NCBI RefSeq assembly: GCF_022180385.2
Contig: NZ_BQME02000001.1
Span: 760,501 to 824,500, forward strand
DNA length: 64,000 nucleotides
Source: Paenibacillus sp. L3-i20
GTDB taxonomy: Bacteria > Bacillota > Bacilli > Paenibacillales > Paenibacillaceae
Reading direction: 5' to 3'
In this document: positions 1 to 9,211 of the stretch, one piece after another
Position numbering within the stretch: the stretch's first letter is position 1
How the letters are laid out: the number at the start of each line of letters is the position of its first letter
Program-made: the position numbers and the translations under genes
Notes under the pieces: model-generated
What the model was told of the DNA's origin: nothing
Seen by the model: only the letters and a program-made list of their open reading frames with translations
The model's database searches: none

Positions 1-697
1 TCTGTTTAAGCTACTGTTAATTGAAGATGATACGACGCTATTCAATGAGATTAGAGATCGCTTATCACTTTGGTCCTATGATGTTTACGGCATCCATGAT
101 TTTAGCAACGTGATTAAAGAATTCACTACCATTAATCCAGATCTCGTCATTATTGATATTCAATTGCCTAAATTTGATGGTTTCCACTGGTGCAGACTTA
201 TTCGAGCACATTCCAATATTCCTATTCTATTCCTGTCCTCACGCGATCATCCGACAGATATCGTAATGTCTATGCAGCTTGGTGCTGATGATTTTATCCA
301 GAAGCCCTTTCACTTCGATGTATTAATTGCAAAAGTACAGGCCATTCTTCGCCGCGTATACAATTACAATTCGGACAAAAGCGAGCTTAAAACGTGGTGT
401 GGTGCTGCAATAGATTATGAGAGGAATATGGTAACAAATGCTGTGGGGTCAATTGAGCTGACCAGAAATGAAATTCATATATTAAAGCTGCTCATTGATA
501 AAAAAAATAAGATCGTAAGCCGTGATGAAATGATTAACAACCTATGGGATGATAAACGATTTATAAGCGACAATACACTTACGGTCAATGTGAATCGACT
601 ACGCAAAAAACTCGATGACCTTGGCTTAGGGGCAAACATTGAAACAAAAGTAGGACAAGGTTACATGGCTACTGAAGAGGCAAATAGAAATGATTAA
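1..697 (+). CDS. bceR: BceR-like response regulator (5' end outside window)
   Basis: OmpR-family response regulator that would activate the adjacent ABC exporter genes when its kinase BceS is stimulated by peptide antibiotics. The reading frame is open from position 2, beginning LFKLLLIEDD, so the start codon lies just off the left edge and only a few residues are missing. The receiver domain shows the acidic pair EDD, the phosphoacceptor region VIIDIQLPKFDG and the switch lysine in IQKPF. A winged-helix DNA-binding domain fills the C-terminal half (ELTRNEIHILKLL, TVNVNRLRKKLDD). Total length of about 231 residues equals Bacillus subtilis BceR. It overlaps bceS by 8 bases. The family is secure; assignment to BceR rather than the paralogues PsdR or YxdJ rests on the very BceA-like neighbour. 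Confidence 0.85.
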   Translation, partial: LFKLLLIEDDTTLFNEIRDRLSLWSYDVYGIHDFSNVIKEFTTINPDLVIIDIQLPKFDGFHWCRLIRAHSNIPILFLSSRDHPTDIVMSMQLGADDFIQKPFHFDVLIAKVQAILRRVYNYNSDKSELKTWCGAAIDYERNMVTNAVGSIELTRNEIHILKLLIDKKNKIVSRDEMINNLWDDKRFISDNTLTVNVNRLRKKLDDLGLGANIETKVGQGYMATEEANRND

Positions 698-1694
698 AAA
701 ATATCTTATCGAACGACGCAGTTGGATCTTATTATTTATACTGTTGCAGCTGTTCGTTATTTTTGTCTCCTTTTTGGATTCAGCGGTTCCTCTTTCATCC
801 ATGCTCTATGTTGTCTATTTATCGATAATTATTTTTAGCATTTTTTTGATTATTCGCTACCACAAAGAGACGAAATTTTACAAGAGTTTAGAAGAGCAAG
901 CTGACAATTTTGATTTATCGAGATTGAATACGCCAAATAGCCCTTTTGAACAAATAATAGAAACATATATGACAGAACAAATCCAATATTTAAAGCAAGT
1001 CTCTTCCCAAAATAAAATGATGTTGGAGCAGGAAAAGGATGACTTGCTTTCATGGATACATGAAGTAAAAACACCTTTAACAGCGATGCGATTAATGATT
1101 GACCGCCTAAATAATGACATGATGAAATCACATATAACATATGAATGGCTGCGTATTCATCTACTCCTTGATCAACAGCTCCATCAAAGGCGTATCCCAT
1201 TTATCGAAAATGATTTATTTATTGAACATACAGATTTGGAGTCAGTTATTTTTAATGAAATAAAAACGCTACAATCGTGGTGCATACAAAAAGGGGTCGG
1301 CTTTGATATTCAATTTGACAAAGCAGATGTTGTAAGTGATGCCAAGTGGGTTGCTTTTATCATTAGACAACTGCTAACTAACGCTGTGAAATATAGTGAG
1401 TCCTCGGATATTACGATTACCAGCTATGAGCAGGATGGTGGGACTATCCTTAAAGTACAGGATTATGGTCGAGGCATAGATGCTCGAGATTTGCCGCGTA
1501 TATTCGATAAAGGCTTCACATCCACCACGATGCATCGAGACACTGCCGCTACGGGGATGGGGTTATACTTGGCCAAAAAAGCAGCACAGTCTCTCTTCAT
1601 CCATATTCATGTGGAATCCGAACTTGGTGAAGGCACGACGGTTACTCTCACCTTCCCACAACAAAATGAATTTATTCGAATAACAAGCGTGTGA
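690..1694 (+). CDS. bceS: BceS-like intramembrane-sensing histidine kinase
   Basis: Membrane histidine kinase of the BceS group, which senses flux through its partner ABC exporter rather than the drug directly. The 334-residue length equals B. subtilis BceS. Two transmembrane helices lie at about residues 12-30 and 38-56 with almost no extracellular loop, the hallmark of intramembrane-sensing kinases. The phosphorylation site is in the motif [13 protein letters not shown], typical of this group, and the ATPase domain has the N box (LLTNAVKYS) and G boxes ([16 protein letters not shown]). The ATG lies inside the end of bceR, indicating translational coupling. Its stop codon lies inside the inverted repeat upstream of bceA. 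Confidence 0.88.
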   Translation: MIKKYLIERRSWILLFILLQLFVIFVSFLDSAVPLSSMLYVVYLSIIIFSIFLIIRYHKETKFYKSLEEQADNFDLSRLNTPNSPFEQIIETYMTEQIQYLKQVSSQNKMMLEQEKDDLLSWIHEVKTPLTAMRLMIDRLNNDMMKSHITYEWLRIHLLLDQQLHQRRIPFIENDLFIEHTDLESVIFNEIKTLQSWCIQKGVGFDIQFDKADVVSDAKWVAFIIRQLLTNAVKYSESSDITITSYEQDGGTILKVQDYGRGIDARDLPRIFDKGFTSTTMHRDTAATGMGLYLAKKAAQSLFIHIHVESELGEGTTVTLTFPQQNEFIRITSV

Positions 1695-1765
1695 CATCAA
1701 TGTCACATGCTTTTATATTTTGTTCGGCCAATCGAAGGAGAAGCGGAGCGAACCCTTTTATAATA
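1690..1765 (+). promoter_or_regulatory. Putative BceR operator and bceAB promoter
   Basis: A perfect inverted repeat TGTGACA-TCAA-TGTCACA lies at 1690-1707, across the bceS stop. BceR-type regulators are known to bind TGTGAC/GTCACA-like inverted repeats with about four spacer bases upstream of their transporter genes. A TATAAT box sits at 1760-1765, and bceA starts at 1795 behind GGGAG. No good -35 box is visible, as expected for an activator-dependent promoter. The repeat could also act as a weak terminator of bceRS. Confidence 0.65.
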
Positions 1766-1794
1766 AAGCTAACGAGAAAAGGGAGTGTGTCGAT

Positions 1795-2556
1795 ATGGTA
1801 ATTCTTGAAGCCAATAAAATTCACAAAACGTATGGAAACAAATTTAACAAGCATGAAGTGTTAAAGGGATTGGATATTCGAATAGATAAGGGCGAATTCG
1901 TCAGCATTATGGGATCTTCGGGCTCAGGGAAGACGACATTGCTTAACGTCCTATCATCGATTGATCATATTAGCAGCGGCACCATTATCATTGAAGGAAA
2001 AGAAATTTCTCGTTTGAAAGAAAAGCAGCTGGCTGAATTTCGGAAAAGTCATTTGGGGTTTGTATTTCAAGAATATAATCTGCTCGACACATTGACGGTG
2101 AAAGAAAATATTCTTTTACCCCTATCCATTACAAAGACGCCGAAAAAAGAAGCCGAGCTGCGATTCCAGACGCTTGCAACAGAGCTTGGCATCTATGAAC
2201 TAAGGGGTAAATACCCAAACGAAATTTCTGGCGGGCAAAAACAACGCACTTCCGCGGCACGAGCATTTATCCATGAGCCAAGCATTATTTTCGCTGACGA
2301 ACCAACCGGCGCACTTGATTCCAAATCCGCTTCGGACTTATTAAACAAACTAAGCGATCTAAATAACAAGCTGAAATCCACAATCGTTATGGTCACTCAT
2401 GATCCAGTCGCAGCAAGCTATTGCAGCAGAGTTATTTTTATTAAAGACGGTCAAATCTTTACTCAGCTAAATAAAGGAGACGAGAATAGACAATCATTCT
2501 TTAACGATATTATGAAGACACAAAGCGTTTTGAGCGGGGTGCAAAATGAGCATTAA
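1795..2556 (+). CDS. bceA: BceA-like ABC transporter ATP-binding protein
   Basis: ATPase of the BceAB exporter, which removes bacitracin or lantibiotics from their lipid II-cycle targets. The 253-residue length equals B. subtilis BceA and the N terminus MVILEANKI is BceA-like. Walker A is [13 protein letters not shown], the Q loop is [11 protein letters not shown], the signature is [10 protein letters not shown], Walker B is [12 protein letters not shown], and the H loop is MVTHD. The ATG at 1795 has a GGGAG ribosome site; an upstream in-frame start at 1720 would precede the promoter. It overlaps bceB by 11 bases, indicating co-translation. Confidence 0.92.
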   Translation: MVILEANKIHKTYGNKFNKHEVLKGLDIRIDKGEFVSIMGSSGSGKTTLLNVLSSIDHISSGTIIIEGKEISRLKEKQLAEFRKSHLGFVFQEYNLLDTLTVKENILLPLSITKTPKKEAELRFQTLATELGIYELRGKYPNEISGGQKQRTSAARAFIHEPSIIFADEPTGALDSKSASDLLNKLSDLNNKLKSTIVMVTHDPVAASYCSRVIFIKDGQIFTQLNKGDENRQSFFNDIMKTQSVLSGVQNEH

Positions 2557-4492
2557 TGGTCTCATGTTCCGCAATTTACGCAAAAACCTAAAAAACTATT
2601 ATCTATATGTATTTGCTTTAATTTTCAGTGCCGCTTTATATTTCGCGTTTGTCACACTGCAATTTGACCCATCAATGGATGAAGCAAGAGGGTCCGTTAA
2701 GGCCGGTGCTTCCTTTAAAGCAGCCTCTGTCATACTTGTTGCTATCGTTTCTATCTTCCTTCTATATGCCAATAACATCTTTATTAAACGGCGCAGCAAA
2801 GAAATTGGTTTGTTCCAGCTCATTGGAATGACTAAGCACAAAATATTTCGTATTCTGACCGCAGAAAACTTTTTTCTTTATTTCGGATCATTAGTAATCG
2901 GCATATTCGCAGGATTTGCCATGTCTAAATTACTTATGATGATGTTATTAAAAACAATTGGCGTCGATGTCATTGCCGAACTTCATTTTTCAACAAACGC
3001 TTTATTTCAAACATTGATTGTGTTTTCTGTAATTTATCTCTTTATAATGCTAATGAACTATAGGTTTATCAAAAGACAATCCATCTTATCCTTGTTTAAG
3101 GTCACTTCTGTAGCAGAAGGTAGAGTTAAGAAGATGTCCATCCTTGAAATGATAATGGGTATACTGGGACTGACATTAATCGCTGTCGGCTATTATGTTT
3201 CTTCGAAGCTTTTTGGCGGCAATTTCGAATCGATGGTTGAGTTAACTACTGCGATGATATCGATTTTGGCATCCGTCATTATCGGTACGTATTTGTTCTA
3301 TAAAGGGTCTGTCAGCTTCATATTTAATATGATTAGAAAGAAAAAGAATGGTCATCTGTCTATTACCGATGTGGTGTCGCTATCGTCCATTATGTTCCGA
3401 ATGAAATCGAATGCGGTATTGTTAACCATTATTACAACAGTATCGGCGCTTGCACTTGGTTTATTGTCCCTAAGCTACATTTCCTATTACTCAGCGGAAG
3501 CATCAGCTAAACGTTATGTCCCCGCTGATTTCTCGATTACAAACATAGAAGACGCTAACAAATTCAAAGCCGCGCTAGCTGAGAAAAACTTACCTTATAC
3601 TGATAAGGTAGCTGAGGTTATTCAAGCCGATATTAACATCAAGAGCATTCTGAAAACAAAAATAGAAGATATGAAATTTGATCCGAATATTGTAACTTCT
3701 TCTGTCATCAGTGAACAAGTTTTTGAAGATGTCAACTTATCAGAAGACGAAGCATTACTTACTAAAGCTCGCGGAGTACTACAGAAATTTATGGTGTTAA
3801 AAAATTCCGGTCCAATTGAGTTAATGGGCAAAAGTGAAGTTATACCTCAATCCTATAAAGAAACCGATCGAAAAACACCTATTTCAGGATTTTTTACAAG
3901 CGGTGGTCTGCCCGTTGCTATCGTAGACGACACGGTATTTAATCGTTTAAAGCAAGATTTAAATCCAGCCATTCAGAAAAAATCTTCTATTTATGTTGGC
4001 ATTGAGATGAGGGATAAAGCTCATGTGGAAGAAGCAAATGCGATTTTTCGTGAATTAGGTTTTAATACTAACATCGCTTATGACTCTCAAAATGCGATGC
4101 GCGACCATCAGAAGTATAATATGGGCGGAATAATGTTTATTATTGGTTTTCTCGGATTAACCTTCCTCATTACATCAGGCTGTATTCTTTATTTTAAACA
4201 AATGGATGAAAGTGAAGAAGAAAAGTCCAGCTATACCGTTCTCAGAAAGTTAGGTTTCACACAAGGGGATTTACTAAAAGGAATTCAAACGAAGCAGCTG
4301 TTTAATTTCGGTATACCATTAATTGTCGGTTTGCTCCATAGTTATTTTGCCGTCCAATCAGGCTGGTTTTTATTCGGAACCGATCTGTATGCACCAATGA
4401 TTATGGTCATGATGCTATATACAATATTGTACTCCATCTTCGGAATACTCTCTGTTTATTATTACAAGAAAGTAATCAAAGATTCATTATAA
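2546..4492 (+). CDS. bceB: BceB-like ABC transporter permease
   Basis: Permease of the Bce-type exporter and co-sensor for BceS. The 648-residue protein has the family layout: ten predicted membrane helices in FtsX-like blocks (helices near residues 20-40, 55-80, 105-130, 150-170, 200-215, 230-250 and 290-310) and a soluble extracellular domain of about 200 residues (roughly 310-525) before the last three helices. That large domain is the drug-recognition element in this family. Length is close to B. subtilis BceB. It is the last gene of the module and is followed by a strong hairpin terminator. Confidence 0.9.
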   Translation: MSINGLMFRNLRKNLKNYYLYVFALIFSAALYFAFVTLQFDPSMDEARGSVKAGASFKAASVILVAIVSIFLLYANNIFIKRRSKEIGLFQLIGMTKHKIFRILTAENFFLYFGSLVIGIFAGFAMSKLLMMMLLKTIGVDVIAELHFSTNALFQTLIVFSVIYLFIMLMNYRFIKRQSILSLFKVTSVAEGRVKKMSILEMIMGILGLTLIAVGYYVSSKLFGGNFESMVELTTAMISILASVIIGTYLFYKGSVSFIFNMIRKKKNGHLSITDVVSLSSIMFRMKSNAVLLTIITTVSALALGLLSLSYISYYSAEASAKRYVPADFSITNIEDANKFKAALAEKNLPYTDKVAEVIQADINIKSILKTKIEDMKFDPNIVTSSVISEQVFEDVNLSEDEALLTKARGVLQKFMVLKNSGPIELMGKSEVIPQSYKETDRKTPISGFFTSGGLPVAIVDDTVFNRLKQDLNPAIQKKSSIYVGIEMRDKAHVEEANAIFRELGFNTNIAYDSQNAMRDHQKYNMGGIMFIIGFLGLTFLITSGCILYFKQMDESEEEKSSYTVLRKLGFTQGDLLKGIQTKQLFNFGIPLIVGLLHSYFAVQSGWFLFGTDLYAPMIMVMMLYTILYSIFGILSVYYYKKVIKDSL

Positions 4493-4515
4493 CAAGTGCA
4501 AACGGTAAAAACCGG

Positions 4516-4545
4516 AGCTTCAGTCCGCTAGGATTGAAGCTTTTT
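4516..4545 (+). terminator. Intrinsic terminator after bceB
   Basis: An 11-bp stem (AGCTTCAGTCC pairing with GGATTGAAGCT, one G-T pair) with a four-base loop is followed by TTTTTG. It ends the bceRSAB transcript. Confidence 0.85.
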
Positions 4546-4607
4546 GTATTTCGCAAATAAAAAAAATATTTACTTCACCATTGCAGGTGCCGATGAGGCC
4601 ATCTATC

Positions 4608-4662
4608 AAATAACAAACAAGAGGTCGCCTCATCCGTCTATTCAGACCTTTGAGACAACCTC
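4608..4662 (-). terminator. Terminator of the bdbDC-TCS-ABC operon
   Basis: On the minus strand a 12-bp arm (4651-4662) pairs with 4621-4632 through one or two G-T pairs, and a T-rich run follows. It lies just after the permease gene ending at 4683. Confidence 0.6.
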
Positions 4663-4682
4663 GATACTAACTATTGAACGAT

Positions 4683-5378
4683 TTATGTGACGTCTAGATA
4701 ATCAATTTTTCGGAATGATAAATAAGTGAGAATCAATCCAGCTGCTGCCAAAGACAGCGGAATTGCAATAATTGAACTTAACGTAAAACCTCCATTGTTC
4801 GAGCATACAACAGCTACAATAAAGATGGATGAAGTAATGGTAGCCGGTACAGATTTTTTGCGCATGCCCACTATAAGAGGTAACAAGCTCATACCAGCAG
4901 CAGCTACTGCGTTCATTAGCATTAATATTCCTTGTTCATAAAGCACCTCGTACGTTAACGTATCTGCTACATAGTTAAAATGAGAGTTAACAGCTATGAA
5001 CATTGTAGATAATAGAAGATTTCCAATGATCACATTAGCTAATGTCCATATGAATACCATAAATAACTTGGCAGAAATAAGCTTCTTACGACTAATCGGA
5101 TAAGCGAACAATAATGCCATCGTTTTGTCGCGAAATTCACTAATAATAAGCCGTGAAAGCATAGCGGAGGAGTAAATGATAAAGGTAGCACGCACGATCG
5201 TATCAATCACACTTAACATTTCTGTGTAGTTATTAAATATTTGTTCCTCGCTCGATCCCCCTTCGACAAAATAAATGAAAAAGAGGAAAACAGCCATGAT
5301 GCCGTGGGCCATGAGAGCACCTCCCACGAAGCTTTTCTTCGACCACTTTTTGAGTTCCAGCTTAATAAGATGCAACAT
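4683..5378 (-). CDS. ABC-2 type permease, BcrB/lantibiotic-immunity-like
   Basis: Membrane subunit of a peptide-antibiotic ABC exporter that pairs with the ATPase encoded just upstream. The 231-residue protein has six predicted membrane helices, beginning MLHLIKLELKKWSKK. The conserved cytoplasmic stretch EFRDKTMALLFAYPISRKKL is typical of BcrB/MutE-like permeases, which strip lantibiotics or bacitracin from the membrane. The ATG at 5378 has GGAGGTGA seven bases upstream and overlaps the ATPase gene by 17 bases; a GTG at 5393 is less likely because it would sit on that ribosome site. It is the last gene before the terminator at 4608-4662. The substrate is unknown. Confidence 0.75.
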   Translation of the reverse strand: MLHLIKLELKKWSKKSFVGGALMAHGIMAVFLFFIYFVEGGSSEEQIFNNYTEMLSVIDTIVRATFIIYSSAMLSRLIISEFRDKTMALLFAYPISRKKLISAKLFMVFIWTLANVIIGNLLLSTMFIAVNSHFNYVADTLTYEVLYEQGILMLMNAVAAAGMSLLPLIVGMRKKSVPATITSSIFIVAVVCSNNGGFTLSSIIAIPLSLAAAGLILTYLSFRKIDYLDVT

Positions 5379-6294
5379 GACTTTCACCTCCACGTGTAAT
5401 TTCGAAGAAATATTCCTCTAGCGAGTGATGACGACGATTAATAGATTCTACAGGGACGTCATTCATAATAAGTCCCTTTGACAACTCCTCTTGCGAGAGC
5501 GCTGTTTCATAAATACGTATTAAACGATCACCGATCAACTTAAAGTTTTTCACACCGAGCTTATCCTCTAGTACAAATGTAGCCAACTTAACATTGGAAG
5601 TAACAACTTCAACATATTCTGTTTTGGAACTTCGGATGCTCTCCATTGAAACTTCTTTAATCAATCGTCCATTGTTAATTACGCCAATTGTATCAGCCAC
5701 CTGTTCAATCTCTGCAATAAGATGGCTAGATATGAGCAGCGTCATTCCATATTCATCACGCAAACCACGGAACAACTTGCGCATTTCCTGTATACCAGAC
5801 GGATCAAGTCCATTAATCGGTTCATCCAAAATCAAAAGCTCCGGTTTTGTACAAATAGCTCTCGCAATACCTAATCGTTGCCTCATACCTAACGAAAATT
5901 GTTTAACTGGTTTGTTCTCAATGCCTCTTAGCTGTACCCTTTCTAATGCTTCACGAATCGCTTTTGGGTTGTAGTGACCCATGTATTCGCAATGCAGCTC
6001 TAAGTTTTGTTCAGCTGTCAGCTTCTCGTAGAACACAGGAGACTCAATCATATGGCCAATCCGTTTCAATGGTTCAATGGCTCCTGGTAGCAATCGCTCA
6101 CCGAATAACTCAATTTCACCGCCTGACGGCTTCACTAGATTTAACAGCATCTTCATGATCGTTGATTTACCTGCGCCATTCGGCCCCAAAAATCCGTATA
6201 TTTCACCTTGGTCGAGCTTCATATTCACATTGGATACTACTTCTGATAAGCCATAATTTTTGCTTAGAAGTCTCGTTCTAACTATCTCTGACAT
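5362..6294 (-). CDS. ABC transporter ATPase, BcrA/LanF-like
   Basis: ATP-binding subunit of the BcrA/LanF group of peptide exporters. The 310-residue protein has Walker A GFLGPNGAGKSTIMK, signature FSLGMRQRLGIARAI (the FSLGM variant usual in BcrA/LanF proteins), Walker B LLILDEPINGLDPSG and H loop LLISSHLIAEIE. A C-terminal tail of about 90 residues follows the ATPase core, as in the family. The start at 6294 (MSEIVRTRLL) has GGAGAGG five bases upstream; an in-frame ATG at 6315 lacks such a site. It follows the kinase gene after about 85 bases that hold possible regulator sites. Confidence 0.85.
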   Translation of the reverse strand: MSEIVRTRLLSKNYGLSEVVSNVNMKLDQGEIYGFLGPNGAGKSTIMKMLLNLVKPSGGEIELFGERLLPGAIEPLKRIGHMIESPVFYEKLTAEQNLELHCEYMGHYNPKAIREALERVQLRGIENKPVKQFSLGMRQRLGIARAICTKPELLILDEPINGLDPSGIQEMRKLFRGLRDEYGMTLLISSHLIAEIEQVADTIGVINNGRLIKEVSMESIRSSKTEYVEVVTSNVKLATFVLEDKLGVKNFKLIGDRLIRIYETALSQEELSKGLIMNDVPVESINRRHHSLEEYFFEITRGGESHVASY

Positions 6295-6331
6295 GTTTTC
6301 CTCTCCCCGCTTCATTTCGTTCTGAACTAAT

Positions 6332-6385
6332 CATATAGCGGGCTGCTCTCTTTTTTATTTCTCATTTCTTACTTATTTCTTACTT
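6332..6385 (-). promoter_or_regulatory. Possible response-regulator site upstream of the ABC genes
   Basis: Two exact copies of ATTTCTTACTT (plus-strand reading) lie head to tail at 6364-6374 and 6375-6385, an 11-bp period that places both on one DNA face as OmpR-type regulators prefer. On the minus strand a TATATG box follows at 6337-6332 without a recognisable -35. The repeats cover the kinase stop codon, so an internal regulated promoter for the ATPase-permease pair is plausible but unproven. Confidence 0.4.
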
Positions 6386-7363
6386 GTCAGAAATGGCAAC
6401 CCTTGAATCTCTAGATGCTCGATCGCCCCTTGCTATCTGAAGCGTAACTGTGAAACTAGTCCAACTGCCTGGAACACTATACAGATGAATACGGCCGCCT
6501 AACCGTTCAACAAGTCTTTTCGTTATCGTCAGTCCAAGTCCGCTACCTTGCATATTTCGGTTTCGTGAGTCTTCTAGCGTATATAATCTTTCAAAGACAC
6601 GCTCTTGATCACTTTCCCTTATACCTGGACCTCGATCTGCCACTTCAATATGGATCTGCGATCCCTTTTCTTTGGCTGACAGCCTTAAATATTTCCCCTC
6701 TGCTCCGTATCGAACGGCGTTAGACAATAAATTATCAAGAATACGTGTTATAGCTTCTTCATTGGCATAAATCCATAATGGGGCATCAGAGATATCAATT
6801 TCCACCTGGAAATGCTGTGAATCAAGCAAGTCATAATACGCTAATATGCGCTTACGGCAAATTTCACCTACATCCATAACAGAAAGAGGCAGCTCCGTGT
6901 CTTGGGCTTCTAATTTTGCTAAATCGAAAAAAGCATTAATAAGTTCCAACACTTCTAACGTCTTTCGATGAACCTGACCTAATAGCCGCTCCCGTTCTGC
7001 ATCGGACATATCTGAACTGCTCTTTAATATTTCCGCATAACCCAAAATAACGGTAAGCGGTGTTTTGAGATCATGCGATACATTAGAAAGCATCTTGCGC
7101 ATCGCCCTCTCCGTATGAGTAAAGTCAGATGCTGATTTATGCGCACTGCTAAGCAAATCATTAATGCTCCGAAGCAATTGACGTAATTCATGTTCTTCCG
7201 TCACAAGAAGAACTTTCTCCGTAGTTATAGTTGGCTGATTCGCAATATGATCGAGCTTTTGACTAATATAGCTTATCTGCTTTTTATGAGAGGCATTTTT
7301 CCTTCTTTCGAGACCGTACAAACCTAACAACAAGACAAAAAGGGCGACCCATAGCCAATTCAT
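6380..7363 (-). CDS. Sensor histidine kinase, one N-terminal membrane helix
   Basis: Histidine kinase, partner of the response regulator directly upstream. The 327-residue protein starts with a single membrane helix (NWLWVALFVLLLGLYGL, about residues 2-20) and has no extracellular domain, so it probably senses through the membrane or the adjacent permease. The phosphorylation motif is SNVSHDLKTPLTVILGY; the ATP-binding domain has LDNLLSNAVRYG, DRGPGI and GSGLGLTITKRL. The ATG at 7363 lies one base after the regulator stop, with GGGGGA just upstream; a longer start inside the regulator gene is unlikely. It probably controls the BcrAB-like genes downstream. Confidence 0.85.
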   Translation of the reverse strand: MNWLWVALFVLLLGLYGLERRKNASHKKQISYISQKLDHIANQPTITTEKVLLVTEEHELRQLLRSINDLLSSAHKSASDFTHTERAMRKMLSNVSHDLKTPLTVILGYAEILKSSSDMSDAERERLLGQVHRKTLEVLELINAFFDLAKLEAQDTELPLSVMDVGEICRKRILAYYDLLDSQHFQVEIDISDAPLWIYANEEAITRILDNLLSNAVRYGAEGKYLRLSAKEKGSQIHIEVADRGPGIRESDQERVFERLYTLEDSRNRNMQGSGLGLTITKRLVERLGGRIHLYSVPGSWTSFTVTLQIARGDRASRDSRVAISDK

Positions 7364-7364
7364 G

Positions 7365-8069
7365 CTAGAGGTCCCCCAATCTATAACCGATTCCCCATAA
7401 TGTGCGTATATAACGCGGATTGGACGGGTCATCTTCTATTTTCTCTCGCAGCCTTCTCATATGTACGTTAATGACATTTTCGTCACCATAATATTGTTCA
7501 TTCCACACAAGCTGATAAAGCAATGCCTTCGTATACACTCGTGTAGGGTGTTGTACAAATAATTTTAGTATTTGAAACTCCTTGGCAGTCAGTTTAATTT
7601 CTTCGCCACGTTTTGTGACCATAAAATTGTTAGGATCGATAATAAGCTCACCTACAGCTAAAAGACTATTTCCCGGTTCTTCTGGCGTTTTGGTCTCCGC
7701 ATATTGCGTCGCCCTTCGAATAGATGCGCTCACCCTGGCGGCTAACTCAAGCAATGAAAAGGGCTTCGCTATATAATCATCCGCACCAAATCGCAACCCC
7801 AATGCCTTATCCACTTCTCCGTCCTTTGCAGACAAAATTAAGATAGGCACTCGACTTTGCTCACGAAACTTCTGCAGTAGATCTAGTCCATTTACATTCG
7901 GAAGCATCAGATCGAGCAGTACTAGATCATACGATTGTTTCGCGAACACTCGCATTGCGTCCCCGCCATCATTCACCGTTGTAATACGGTAACCTTCTTT
8001 AACCAAATATCCCTCAATCATCTCGCTAATGGAAGGATCATCTTCTATTAATAACAAGCTGCCAGACAT
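7365..8069 (-). CDS. OmpR-family response regulator
   Basis: Two-component transcription factor of 234 residues. The receiver has the acidic IEDD, phosphoacceptor aspartate in LVLLDLMLPNVNG, and KPF lysine. The C-terminal winged helix has the ELTAKEFQIL-like start (KLTAKEFQILKLF) and recognition helix region NVHMRRLREKIED. The ATG is preceded by AAGGGGGA. It begins 13 bases after bdbC, so it is probably co-transcribed with the disulfide-bond genes; the kinase follows immediately. Confidence 0.88.
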   Translation of the reverse strand: MSGSLLLIEDDPSISEMIEGYLVKEGYRITTVNDGGDAMRVFAKQSYDLVLLDLMLPNVNGLDLLQKFREQSRVPILILSAKDGEVDKALGLRFGADDYIAKPFSLLELAARVSASIRRATQYAETKTPEEPGNSLLAVGELIIDPNNFMVTKRGEEIKLTAKEFQILKLFVQHPTRVYTKALLYQLVWNEQYYGDENVINVHMRRLREKIEDDPSNPRYIRTLWGIGYRLGDL

Positions 8070-8082
8070 TATGCAGTCCCCC

Positions 8083-8490
8083 TTATCTTCTCTTCGCTAG
8101 AAGGAGTAAGACCGTAATTAACGTAAAGGCAGTCAATGCTAAAAACGGAATCGTTACGAATCCGAACCAATTAATATATTGCGTCGTACAAGGAACACCC
8201 TTTGTACAAGGTTTAATTGCTGCAAAACCCGGAATCTTCTGCTCCATGTAATGGAAAGAGGATACTACCATTCCTATTATTGATAGCGGCAGCGCATATT
8301 TTCTAATGATATGTTCATCATAAAAAGCCGCTATGCCAAGCATTATGCTAAGTGGATACATTAGTATACGCTGATACCAACATAATTCACACGGAATAAA
8401 TCCACGAACTTCGCTAAAGTAGAGACTACCGAGTGTCGCAACAACCGCCACAAACCAAGCCATAGCTAAAGCATTGTGTCTAATTATCAT
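8083..8490 (-). CDS. bdbC: Disulfide bond formation protein BdbC (DsbB family)
   Basis: Membrane quinone reductase that reoxidises the extracellular thiol oxidase BdbD. The 135-residue protein has four predicted membrane helices and the two cysteine pairs of the family: CELC near residue 34-37, which passes electrons to quinone, and the loop pair in CTKGVPC. Length matches B. subtilis BdbC (about 138). The ATG at 8490 follows GGAGGAG, 16 bases after bdbD. Confidence 0.93.
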   Translation of the reverse strand: MIIRHNALAMAWFVAVVATLGSLYFSEVRGFIPCELCWYQRILMYPLSIMLGIAAFYDEHIIRKYALPLSIIGMVVSSFHYMEQKIPGFAAIKPCTKGVPCTTQYINWFGFVTIPFLALTAFTLITVLLLLAKRR

Positions 8491-8506
8491 GATGCTCCTC
8501 CCTCCA

Positions 8507-9196
8507 TTATTTCAGTTTTTGATCGATTGCTGCTTTAATCGCTTCATAATCGAACGGATTCGTAATTTGTGTTTCATTAATCATGACAGTTGGAGTACCA
8601 TTAACGCCGAATTGATTTACAAGCATCTCGTCAAGCTGAACAAGCTTAACTGTTTCTTCTGCAGCCATTGTTGTTTTAAAACTCGCCTCGTCAAAACCCG
8701 GAACAACAGCTTTTGCTACTTCAAGTACTTTCTCCTCTGTTAGCCATGCGCTATCATGAGCAGAAGCTGGCTGTGCATCGAACAACCCTTTGTTGAACGC
8801 CCAGAAGTGATCTGGATACAGTTTTAAGATCGCTTCGCCCGCTAGTGCGCCGAGCTTCGACTCATCTCCGTGGAACAATACGTTAATATAGGAGAATGTT
8901 GCTTTACCTGTATCAACATACTCTTCTTTCAGCTTAGGATAGACTGTCTCTCCCCATTGCTTGCAGGAAGGGCATTTGTAGTCACCAAACTCAACGATGG
9001 ATACTTTAGCATTAGCATCACCCATGACTGGCTGAGCAGCTAGTGGCGGAGCGCTTTCTAAAATTTTATTGCTATTCTCTTCTTTTTTTGATGCCTGATT
9101 TACAAAAAACAGAGCTACAACGACCACAATAAGGATACCTGTATACAATACAAAAGAACGAGAACCACTGTTTTTATTTTTCTTATTCGTCGACAT
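8507..9196 (-). CDS. bdbD: Thiol-disulfide oxidase BdbD (DsbA-like)
   Basis: Extracytoplasmic membrane-anchored thioredoxin-fold oxidase that introduces disulfides into exported proteins. The 229 residues comprise an N-terminal anchor (about 15-35) and a DsbA-like domain with active site CPSC in FGDYKCPSCKQWGE and the cis-proline loop GVNGTPTVMIN. Length matches B. subtilis BdbD (about 222). GAGGTGG lies seven bases upstream of the ATG. It is first in a likely operon with bdbC and, more unusually, with a two-component system and peptide exporter. Confidence 0.93.
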   Translation of the reverse strand: MSTNKKNKNSGSRSFVLYTGILIVVVVALFFVNQASKKEENSNKILESAPPLAAQPVMGDANAKVSIVEFGDYKCPSCKQWGETVYPKLKEEYVDTGKATFSYINVLFHGDESKLGALAGEAILKLYPDHFWAFNKGLFDAQPASAHDSAWLTEEKVLEVAKAVVPGFDEASFKTTMAAEETVKLVQLDEMLVNQFGVNGTPTVMINETQITNPFDYEAIKAAIDQKLK

Positions 9197-9211
9197 TTCA
9201 TTTCCACCTCA

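Noticed and set aside
850-1200. Minus-strand frames inside bceS
   Set aside because: Antisense shadows of a well-supported histidine kinase, without ribosome sites or recognisable products.
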